From: CAZDHT01 sp964505325
GTDB taxonomy: Bacteria; Planctomycetota; PUPC01
Length of the DNA: 5,710 bases
Direction: 5' to 3'
NCBI GenBank assembly: GCA_964505325.1
Contig: CAZDHT010000303.1
Location: forward strand, 1 to 5,710
Positions 1 through 5,372 of the stretch are shown here, in pieces. The notes under the pieces are model-generated. The model had not been told where the DNA came from. It made no database searches and worked only from the letters and a program-made list of their open reading frames with translations. Position 1 is the first letter of the stretch. Each line of letters begins with the position of its first letter. Position numbers and translations under genes: made by a program.

Positions 1-88
1 GATGCCGACCGTTTGACTCCCCATAACGCCGGAGACGCGCCGCCTCGGTGGACCTCACGAGCCGGTCACCGCTGGCAGGGCCGGTCCG

Positions 89-108
89 GACGTCCGATCT
101 GACGTCCG
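89..108. repeat. Short direct repeat GACGTCCG x2
   Basis: Two copies of GACGTCCG (89-96 and 101-108) are separated by ATCT, giving a 12-bp period. Each contains the palindrome GACGTC. The pair lies about 130 bp downstream of the predicted sigma-54 start, inside the transcribed leader if that prediction is right. It could be an operator or chance in G+C-rich DNA. Confidence 0.2.
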
Positions 109-243
109 TGCCGCCATTGCCCAAGCCGCTGCACCGCTCGAGAGGGGCTGTGAGCACCGTGAGTTTGGGAGAGGGCGCCAACCTTACCAAGCACGAACGC
201 GTCTCCAGCCATTACCTCGTGAACATGGACCAGTCGGTTTCAG

Positions 244-259
244 AGCAAAGCGTGTGCCA
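244..259 (-). promoter_or_regulatory. Sigma-54 (RpoN) -24/-12 promoter, reading left
   Basis: Read on the minus strand the site is TGGCAC-ACGCT-TTGCT. This matches the sigma-54 consensus TGGCAC-N5-TTGCW at every fixed base, with the required GG and GC dinucleotides separated by 10 bp. The start of transcription would fall about 12 bp beyond the GC, near 232-234, and transcription would run towards position 1. Such promoters are silent without an AAA+ enhancer-binding protein, and the gene for exactly such a protein ends about 330 bp upstream (588-2211, same strand). The likely target is a gene beyond the left edge or a short RNA. Function is inferred from sequence alone. Confidence 0.7.
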
Positions 260-393
260 TGGCGCACACAAATCTTCCGGACGGCCCTAAGTTCTTGGCG
301 CCCAGGGGATTCGGACGGCCGCCCGCGGCGAGGCGCTCCCCGGCCGCGCCGGCCGATGGAAAGGAATCTTACGCCAAGTCGCTAACCTCTTGT

Positions 394-414
394 GTCGCTG
401 TAAGTTCCAGCGAC
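394..414. promoter_or_regulatory. Candidate enhancer (UAS): perfect 7-bp inverted repeat
   Basis: GTCGCTG, a 7-bp spacer and CAGCGAC form a perfect dyad. An extra half-site GTCGCT lies 16 bp to the left (378-383). The dyad centre is about 170 bp upstream of the predicted start of the leftward sigma-54 promoter, within the distance range usual for enhancer-binding-protein sites. Fis-type HTH dimers bind dyads of about this size. I infer it is a binding site of the activator encoded at 588-2211. No binding data are available, and a different regulator could use it. Confidence 0.45.
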
Positions 415-434
415 GCGCGCGGCCGCCCCAAATC

Positions 435-449
435 GGTAAATTCCTTACC
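435..449. promoter_or_regulatory. Second small inverted repeat upstream of the sigma-54 promoter
   Basis: GGTAA, a 5-bp spacer and TTACC form a perfect 5-bp dyad, centred about 210 bp upstream of the predicted start of the leftward sigma-54 transcript. It does not share the sequence of the 394-414 dyad, so it is either a site for another protein or chance. The surrounding bases are noticeably more A+T-rich than the flanks, as is common in control regions. Confidence 0.25.
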
Positions 450-587
450 ACACGCTGCCGCATCTATGTGCGCCCTGGGCAGCACGGCGACAAGCAGGGG
501 GCCCCGCACGCGCCGGGGGCTGGCGGCGGCGCTCCCCCGCTTCGGCCTGAGATCCGTTCGGGAAGAGGCGTCGGGCTGACAGGACGA

Positions 588-2211
588 TCAGGTGCGGCGG
601 TTCGGCTGGCCGCGGCGCTTCGCTCGGCTCGCCAAGGTCTGCCGCGTAATGCCGAGCATGCGGGCGGCCTCGGTCTTGTTGCCGCCCGTCATGGCGAGGG
701 CCTTGGCGATCTCGTCATCCTGGAGCCGCTCAAGCGTACGCACGGCCGGACGGGGTGCGCTGGGTCGAATGGCAAGATGCTCCACGAGTATCTCCTGGCT
801 GTCTCCCGAGAGTATGACGGCCCGTTCGAGGACGTTAGAAAGCTCGCGTATATTCCCGGGCCAGTCGTACGCCATCAGCGCGTCCAGCGCACCAGGACCA
901 AGGTGCTTGCGTTGACGCACCGTGACCTCGCTGTGGCGCAGCAGGTGTTCGGCGATCGAAGGCACATCTTCCATCCGCTCCCGGAGGGGCGGCAGCTCGA
1001 TGCGGACAACGTCCAGGCGGTAGAAAAGATCCTCCCTGAACCGACCGGCTCTCACCTCGTGGAGCAGGTCGCGGTTTGTGGCTGCAATCACCCGAATATC
1101 ACTTGTCTCATCTTCCGTGGAGCCCAGCCGCCGGAACTGCCCCGCCTCCAGCACGCGCAGAAGCTTGCTCTGCACGCTCGGTGACATCTCGGAGACTTCG
1201 TCCGCAAACAGTGTTCCACCGTCCGCAATCTCAACCAGGCCTCTCTTGTCTGCTACCGCGCCCGTGAAAGCGCCCTTCCTGTAGCCGAAGAGTTCGCTCT
1301 CAAGAAGTGTCTCTTGGAGGGTTGCACAACTTATGACGACGAAGGGCTGCGCCGCTCTCTTGCTGTTCAGATGGATTGACTCCGCCACGAGCTCCTTGCC
1401 CGTGCCGCTTTCGCCGCAGACGAGAACCGCCGCGTCTGTCGGCGCCACCTTCCTGATTGCGTCGAGCACTTGCCTGATGGCGCTGCTTTCGCCGACAATC
1501 CTCTTGCCGCCAGAGGCGGAACGACGCACGGCCTCCAGGTGCTCGCGGGCGATCTCGGCTTCCCTCTTGAGCCGAGCCGTGCCGGAAGCGTCGACAATCA
1601 CCCAACAGACTCCGGTGGGCGTATCGGAGGACGGGGGCTCACTCGCCGGCATCGCGACCTCTGCGGTGTCCAGCACGGACCCGCCGGGCCGCACGACGCG
1701 GCCATCGAGCCGCACGAAGCCCACGCGCCCCGCAAGCAGCGCCTCCATCTCGCGTCGAAGCTTCGCCGCGCCCTCGCGAGGACGAAGGTCGCCGATTGGC
1801 ATCCCAATCAGCTCCGAAACCGGGCGGCCGAAGATCTCGTTGCAGCGTTCGCTGGCGGAACAGATCACCAGATCCCGGTCCGTTAGCACAAGCGCGCCCC
1901 CTATGCCCTCGACGAGCGACCGGTAGCGGCGCTCCGACGCCTCCAACTGGCGGGCATGCCGTTCCGCCTGTTTCCGCATGGCGATGTGCTCGGCCGCGCG
2001 TTCGACGACGTTGGCAAGTTCCTCAACGCAAAAAGGCTTTCTCAGGTAGGCAAATGCGTGCTCGTCCACGGCGGAGACCGCGGTGCCGATTTCCGGGTAA
2101 CCGGTCATCACGATCACTTCGGTCTCGCTGTTCTGCCGCTTCGTGAAGCGGAGCAGTTCGATACCGTCTTTCCCCGGCATTCGGATATCAGTAATGAGGA
2201 GTTCGATCTCG
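588..2211 (-). CDS. Sigma-54-dependent response regulator (receiver-PAS-AAA+-Fis HTH), 5' end in assembly gap
   Basis: This is an NtrC-family enhancer-binding protein that uses ATP hydrolysis to open sigma-54 promoters when its receiver is phosphorylated. It has 540 visible residues, numbered here from the first codon after the gap. The receiver part keeps the phospho-acceptor D8 (TDIRMPG), T36 (VMTGY) and K58 (RKPF), but its first strand and acidic pocket are not visible. A linker helix is followed by a PAS domain at about 94-215. The AAA+ core at about 236-460 has Walker A GESGTGKE (266-273), the sigma-54 contact loop GAFTGA (313-318), Walker B LFADE (334-338), arginine-finger region FREDLFYRL (391-399) and sensor 2 WPGNIRE (450-456). 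A Fis-type HTH (GGNKTEAARMLGITRQTL) lies at about 509-526. The stop is TGA at 590-588. The true start lies in the gap or between it and about 2387. It is divergent from the kinase operon, which is its probable source of phosphate (inference). Confidence 0.93.
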
Positions 2212-2311
2212 NNNNNNNNNNNNNNNNNNNNNNNNNNNNNNNNNNNNNNNNNNNNNNNNNNNNNNNNNNNNNNNNNNNNNNNNNNNNNNNNNNNNNNNNN
2301 NNNNNNNNNNN
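2212..2311. other. Assembly gap (100 Ns)
   Basis: A run of exactly 100 Ns, the conventional placeholder for a gap of unknown length. It removes the N-terminal part of the activator's receiver domain. A receiver normally has about 50 residues before the phospho-acceptor aspartate, and only 7 are visible on the near side. The missing coding sequence is therefore probably of the order of 100-150 bp, if the two flanks are truly adjacent. Reading frame cannot be carried across the gap. Confidence 0.97.
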
Positions 2312-2387
2312 AGGTCCCGGGAGCCAGTCGCCGGTCTGCGTGACGCAGACGACCTCCACGGGACAGCTGCGACTTGCGGCTAACCAT
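2312..2387 (-). other. Possible N-terminal end of the activator, frame unresolved
   Basis: Two minus-strand frames could begin the activator here. The frame that stays open if the gap is taken literally starts at ATG 2387 and gives a basic peptide (MVSRKSQLSRGG...) unlike a receiver. The neighbouring frame, from a GTG at 2359, reads MEVVCVTQTGDWLPGP. This has the hydrophobic-strand look of a receiver's first beta strand and richer G+C at third positions, but lacks the usual paired acidic residues. Neither start has a good ribosome binding site. I favour the second frame weakly. The start could equally lie inside the gap. Confidence 0.3.
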
Positions 2388-2388
2388 C

Positions 2389-2403
2389 CGGCGAAAACCG
2401 CCG
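2389..2403. repeat. Small inverted repeat beside the larger dyad
   Basis: CGGCG, the 5-base loop AAAAC and CGCCG form a perfect 5-bp stem. It lies 3 bp left of the 34-bp dyad, just upstream of the ATG at 2387 on the minus strand. It is short and G+C-rich, so it may be coincidental, but together the two dyads fill most of the divergent intergenic region. Confidence 0.25.
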
Positions 2404-2406
2404 AAA

Positions 2407-2440
2407 CTGAGCTCTTGGAGAGGTGTGCCAAGGGTCTCAG
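2407..2440. promoter_or_regulatory. 34-bp dyad / hairpin in the divergent intergenic region
   Basis: CTGAGCTCTTGG (2407-2418) and CCAAGGGTCTCAG (2428-2440) are complementary across a 9-base loop. They form a stem of 12 pairs (one a G-T wobble) with a single bulged T at 2435. The dyad ends 20 bp before the preferred kinase ATG and sits between the divergent activator and kinase genes. It could be an operator acting on both directions, or an RNA hairpin in the kinase leader. There is no T-run after it on either strand, so it is unlikely to be an intrinsic terminator. Confidence 0.45.
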
Positions 2441-2448
2441 TGTGTACC

Positions 2449-2452
2449 GAGG
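2449..2452 (+). promoter_or_regulatory. Ribosome binding site supporting the kinase start at 2461
   Basis: GAGG ends 8 bases before ATG 2461, a normal spacing. The same frame is open further upstream, to a TTG at 2374 with GTGs at 2425 and 2440. Those starts would add up to 29 basic residues and would translate through the 34-bp dyad. The GTG at 2440 has a weaker AAGGG in front of it and cannot be excluded. Confidence 0.5.
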
Positions 2453-2460
2453 CGTTCGCC

Positions 2461-4563
2461 ATGGCACGTGCACGTCTCTCCGGTTCCGCCCGCGTGATTC
2501 GTCCGCTTCCAGTCAAGCTGCTATCTGGCGCTTTGCTCTTCACCGTGGCGCTTCTGGCTGCCCTGGGGTGGTTCGCCTCGACCACACACAGCAATTTCCA
2601 GAGAGCCTACGCGGCGCACACGCGACTCAAGACGCTGATTAGCGCGATTGCGTACCTGGATGAGGTCGTCCACATGTCGGCGTATGTGGCGGCAGCCACG
2701 GGGGACCTGTGGTGGGAACACCGCTACCGCCGCTTTGAACCACGGTTGAGGGCCGCCGTTCAAGAGGCCGCGGGGCTCGCCCCTGAACCGTTCATGAGCC
2801 AGGCCGCCGCGCGGGCGGACGCGGCGAAGGTCAAACTTGTCGCGATGGAGGACCGCGCTCTCAAACTGCTCCACCAGGGTGACCGCGATGCCGCGCTGAC
2901 CGTGCTTGCCGCCGAAGAGTACAAGAGGCAGAAGGCAGCTTACGCGGAAGGCAGGCGCGAGGTCGGTGCCCATGTCGAGCGGCACCTGAGGGCTGCTCTC
3001 CTTGGGCGGCGCCGGGCAGCGAAATATGCGCTCGTCTCGACCGGCGTTGCGCTGCCGCTCCTGGTCCTCGTCTGGCTCGGCGTGGTCAAGATGGTGAAGG
3101 CATACATCAGCGAACATCAGCGAGCGGAGGAGGTGCTGCAGCAGGCGCGGGACGAGCTGGAACGGCTAGTGTGGGAACGGACCGGTGAACTACGGCAGGC
3201 GAACGAAGCACTATCCGGCGAGGTCACCGAGCGCAGGGAGGCCCAGCTGGACCTGCAAAAGGCGCACGCCGAGCTGGAAGAACGGGTGGTGGAACGGACG
3301 GCTGAACTTTCCGGCGCCAATGCGTCTCTGAAACAGGAGATCGTCCGACGCAGACGGGCAGAGGAAGAGCTGCAAGCGGCCAAGCAGGTTGCCGAAGACG
3401 CAAGCCGGGCGAAAAGCGATTTCCTCGCCGGCATGAGCCACGAACTGCGCACACCCTTGAACGCGATCATCGGTTTTTCGCAGGTCTTACAGGAACAGTA
3501 CTTCGGCGCACTGAATGAGCAGCAGGCCGATTACGTGAACGACATCCTGGAGAGCGGGCAGCATCTTCTGTCGCTGATCAGTGATATCCTGGACCTCTCC
3601 AAGGTCGAGGCCGGGAAGATGACGCTCAACCTGTCCAGAGTGAACATCTGCGACTTGGTGCAGCGCAGCACGACGATGATCAAGGAGAAGTGCCTGAAGC
3701 ACGGGATCGGCCTCGAGGTCGACGTGCCCGAGGCCCTTAGGGATCTGGAGATCGCCGCCGACGAGCGCAAGATCAAGCAGGTGGTGTTCAACCTCTTGTC
3801 CAATGCCGGCAAATTCACGCCTGACGGAGGAGCCATTGCCATTGATGTGCGCCAGAGCGGCAGAGAGGTGATCATCAGCGTCTCAGACACGGGTATTGGA
3901 ATCCCTGCCGAAGAGCAGAAGAAGATTTTCGAGGAATTCTATCAGACCGCCGCCGGTTCGGCCGCCAAGGCGCCCGGTACGGGCCTGGGGCTGTCATTGG
4001 TCAAACAGCTCGTGAAGCTGCACGGGGGGAAGGTCTGGGTCAAGAGCGAAGGCCGAGGGAAAGGCAGCCGGTTCAGTTTCGCGTTGCCGATGGCCGTGCC
4101 CGGCGCGAAAGAGGAGAGCACCGAGGCAGAACCGCCTGAGGTAAACGTAATCAGTACCGCCAATGATCTCTTAGCCTGTCTTGGAGATGTGATCGCAGAT
4201 TCAAGAGCGGCGAACAGGCAGTTCACGTTGTGCCGCCTGCAGACCGAACCCGAACTCTCGAAAACCGAAGCGGTCGCAATGGCACGGGACATCCTGGAGG
4301 AAAAGCGGCCCGATGATTACCTGGCAATAGACTGGAACGGACACATCCACCTTGTTCTTCACGCCATTGATGCCGAACAGGCCAAGATCCCATTGGGCCG
4401 CATTATCAGAAGGGCGGCCGGAGCGCTCGGCCAGGTCGACGTGACCTACACCACGGCAACGTTTCCCGAAGATGGCGAGACCGCCGACGCGTTGGTGAAG
4501 AAAGTGAGCGGGGCGCGAAGCAAGGCGGGCGAGCTCAATGTGGGGGTGCTTACGGATGCCTGA
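2461..4563 (+). CDS. Membrane sensor histidine kinase with degenerate GGDEF-like C-terminus
   Basis: A 700-residue sensor kinase that should autophosphorylate on H327. In order: transmembrane helix 1 (about 21-40), a mostly helical extracytoplasmic sensor region (about 41-187) and helix 2 (about 189-212). No clear HAMP domain follows, but a long charged coiled coil (about 216-318) does, built on a 39-residue repeat. Then come HisKA with H-box MSHELRTPLNA (H327 at 325-335) and the HATPase_c domain with N-box NLLSNAGKF (N448), G1 DTGIG (476-480), F-box FEEF (490-493) and G2 GTGLGLSL (506-513). The sensor pattern MSAYVAAATGDLWWEHRYRRFEP recalls, from memory, an unnamed N-terminal region of some membrane GGDEF proteins. 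Residues about 560-685 look like a GGDEF-type fold (ATFPEDGETADALVKKV) without the GG[DE]EF signature. The gene heads a phosphorelay operon and lacks its own receiver and Hpt domains, which follow as separate genes. Autokinase assignment is firm. The signal is unknown. Confidence 0.95.
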   Translation: MARARLSGSARVIRPLPVKLLSGALLFTVALLAALGWFASTTHSNFQRAYAAHTRLKTLISAIAYLDEVVHMSAYVAAATGDLWWEHRYRRFEPRLRAAVQEAAGLAPEPFMSQAAARADAAKVKLVAMEDRALKLLHQGDRDAALTVLAAEEYKRQKAAYAEGRREVGAHVERHLRAALLGRRRAAKYALVSTGVALPLLVLVWLGVVKMVKAYISEHQRAEEVLQQARDELERLVWERTGELRQANEALSGEVTERREAQLDLQKAHAELEERVVERTAELSGANASLKQEIVRRRRAEEELQAAKQVAEDASRAKSDFLAGMSHELRTPLNAIIGFSQVLQEQYFGALNEQQADYVNDILESGQHLLSLISDILDLSKVEAGKMTLNLSRVNICDLVQRSTTMIKEKCLKHGIGLEVDVPEALRDLEIAADERKIKQVVFNLLSNAGKFTPDGGAIAIDVRQSGREVIISVSDTGIGIPAEEQKKIFEEFYQTAAGSAAKAPGTGLGLSLVKQLVKLHGGKVWVKSEGRGKGSRFSFALPMAVPGAKEESTEAEPPEVNVISTANDLLACLGDVIADSRAANRQFTLCRLQTEPELSKTEAVAMARDILEEKRPDDYLAIDWNGHIHLVLHAIDAEQAKIPLGRIIRRAAGALGQVDVTYTTATFPEDGETADALVKKVSGARSKAGELNVGVLTDA
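3124..3357 (+). repeat. Tandem 39-residue repeat in the kinase coiled coil
   Basis: Two consecutive 117-bp units (3124-3240, 3241-3357) encode kinase residues 222-260 and 261-299, and a third partial copy starts at 3358. Shared features include the opening AEEVLQQA / AQLDLQKA / AEEELQAA, the core ELERLVWERTGEL / ELEERVVERTAEL, then ANEALSGEV / ANASLKQEI. Repeats of this 'ERTAEL' type occur in many sensor kinases as signalling coiled coils that link membrane helices to the H-box. The repeat is clear in protein but diverged in DNA, so it is an old duplication. Confidence 0.8.
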
Positions 4564-4603
4564 GTTCGTGTTGATTGCTGCACGATCCAACTGCGCTGGA
4601 AAT

Positions 4604-4608
4604 AGGAG
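4604..4608 (+). promoter_or_regulatory. Ribosome binding site fixing the GTG start at 4615
   Basis: AGGAG lies 6 bases before GTG 4615. It decides the start of the first receiver gene, for which no ATG exists near the domain boundary. It sits in the 51-bp gap between kinase and receiver, which otherwise shows nothing notable. Confidence 0.75.
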
Positions 4609-4614
4609 CATCAA

Positions 4615-5037
4615 GTGGCAGAGGAGTTGTCCTGCACAGGCCTGAAGGTGCTGGTGGCCGAAGACACGCCCGTCGGGCAGAAGCTCATGAAGGCCCTGCT
4701 GCAAGCCTTCGGCTGCGTGGCCGATGTGGTGGCCAACGGAAGAGAGGCCGTGGAGAAGGTGCGTGAGAACGACTACGATGTCGTCCTGATGGACATCATG
4801 ATGCCCGTAATGGATGGGCTGCACGCAACGAGGGCCATCCGAGCCAGCGGCAACGACACCCTCCCGATTATCGCCTTGACCGCAGCCGTCACGAAAGAAG
4901 ACCGGGAAAGAAGCCGGGCAGCAGGCCTGAACGACTTCCTGCCAAAGCCCGTCGACGGCAGGCAACTGAAAGAAAAGATCGCCAAATGGGGGCACGCGAG
5001 TCTCGGTTCGCCTCCTCCGAGCGGAACCGAGAAATGA
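4615..5037 (+). CDS. Stand-alone response-regulator receiver protein (phosphorelay intermediate)
   Basis: A 140-residue protein made almost wholly of one receiver domain (about 10-125), with a short Ser/Pro tail (126-140) and no output domain. All key residues are visible: acidic pocket E16-D17 (VAEDTPV), phospho-acceptor D60 (VLMDIMMPVMDG), T89 (ALTA) and K111 (LPKPVD). The pattern GREAVEKVRENDYDVVLMDIMMPVMDGLHATRAIR is that of the receivers fused to the C-terminus of hybrid kinases of the BarA/EvgS type, here on its own. It follows the kinase by 51 bp and overlaps the Hpt gene by 4 bp, so it probably takes phosphate from kinase H327 and hands it to the Hpt histidine. Partners are inferred from gene order. 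Confidence 0.92.
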   Translation: MAEELSCTGLKVLVAEDTPVGQKLMKALLQAFGCVADVVANGREAVEKVRENDYDVVLMDIMMPVMDGLHATRAIRASGNDTLPIIALTAAVTKEDRERSRAAGLNDFLPKPVDGRQLKEKIAKWGHASLGSPPPSGTEK

Positions 5038-5357
5038 AGTTGAACCGGCAAGAAGCGTTGGCCGAACTCCAAATCCCGGAGGAGCTATATGATGAGCTCC
5101 TCCATGACCTGGTTGACAACACCGAGTCTGCGCTCGCACGGCTGGAAGGCGCCCTCGGCGCGAACGACTTCGATCAAGTGGCCGCGCTGGCGCATATGAT
5201 CAAAGGGTCGGCCGCCACCTTGAGAGTGGAGAAGATCCGCGCCATCGCGGAGGATCTGGAGGCAGACGGCCGAAGCAACGGGGATGGAACAGAGATCGAG
5301 AAGCACATGGTTGAACTGAAAAGCGCTCTGGAGGAACTCACGGCCCTTATCTCTTGA
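5034..5357 (+). CDS. Stand-alone histidine phosphotransfer (Hpt) protein
   Basis: A small, helical, 107-residue phosphotransfer protein with no catalytic domain. The Hpt signature AHMIKGSAATLRVEKI places the phospho-accepting histidine at H54. The preceding helix (DELLHDLVDNTESALARLEGAL) and following helix (IRAIAEDLEADGR) match the four-helix bundle of the family. The position after GSAATL is arginine (R64), where glycine is common in Hpt proteins; this may be neutral. The preferred start, ATG 5034, overlaps the receiver stop in an ATGA, typical of translational coupling. An upstream ATG at 4986 would add 16 residues unrelated to the domain. It should shuttle phosphate from D60 of the preceding receiver to D54 of the following one or to the divergent activator (inference). 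Confidence 0.9.
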   Translation: MKLNRQEALAELQIPEELYDELLHDLVDNTESALARLEGALGANDFDQVAALAHMIKGSAATLRVEKIRAIAEDLEADGRSNGDGTEIEKHMVELKSALEELTALIS

Positions 5358-5358
5358 C

Positions 5359-5364
5359 GGAGGT
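5359..5364 (+). promoter_or_regulatory. Ribosome binding site fixing the GTG start at 5373
   Basis: GGAGGT begins one base after the Hpt stop codon and ends 8 bases before GTG 5373. It is the strongest Shine-Dalgarno match in the operon and sets the start of the last gene. Confidence 0.8.
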
Positions 5365-5372
5365 AGCCAAGC

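Larger units (their letters stand above)
1..587. other. Non-coding/regulatory stretch downstream of the activator gene
   Basis: No reading frame here looks like a real protein. The open frames on the plus strand (48-290, 259-579) are low-complexity Arg/Pro/Ala/Ser translations with no recognisable motif and no good ribosome binding site. On the minus strand only a 48-codon frame (66-212) and an ATG at 24 running off the left edge are possible. What the stretch does hold is regulatory: a leftward sigma-54 promoter (244-259), two inverted repeats upstream of it (394-414, 435-449) and a short direct repeat (89-108). No hairpin followed by a T-run was found behind the activator stop codon at 588. 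I infer that this is the control region of a leftward transcription unit lying mostly outside the window. Confidence 0.55.

Noticed and set aside
66..212. 48-codon minus-strand frame downstream of the sigma-54 promoter
   Set aside because: The only purine-rich stretch before ATG 212 (GAGG) is two bases away, too close; the basic low-complexity product has no recognisable feature. Kept only as a possibility.
48..290. 80-codon plus-strand open frame
   Set aside because: No ribosome binding site, no motif, composition typical of non-coding G+C-rich DNA, and it overlaps the sigma-54 promoter.
496..516. G+C-rich hairpin (GCCCC...GGGGC) after the activator gene as a terminator
   Set aside because: The stem is short and no T-run follows it on the minus strand, so an intrinsic terminator cannot be supported.
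390..1184. 264-codon plus-strand open frame
   Set aside because: It lies mostly antisense to the well-supported activator AAA+/HTH coding sequence and has Arg/Gly/Ala-rich shadow composition without motifs.
1333..1926. 197-codon plus-strand open frame
   Set aside because: It is wholly antisense to the PAS/AAA+ part of the activator; long antisense frames are usual in G+C-rich genes.
2374..2460. Upstream TTG/GTG starts for the kinase
   Set aside because: They would add basic residues before the membrane anchor and translate through a strong dyad; ATG 2461 has a properly spaced GAGG.
2462..2477. TGGCACGTGCAC... as a second sigma-54 promoter
   Set aside because: It matches only the -24 element; the -12 TTGC element is missing and it lies inside the kinase coding sequence.
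4201..5139. 312-codon minus-strand open frame
   Set aside because: It is antisense to the kinase end, the receiver and the Hpt gene, all of which have clear motifs and ribosome binding sites; its His/Cys/Gly-rich translation resembles no family.
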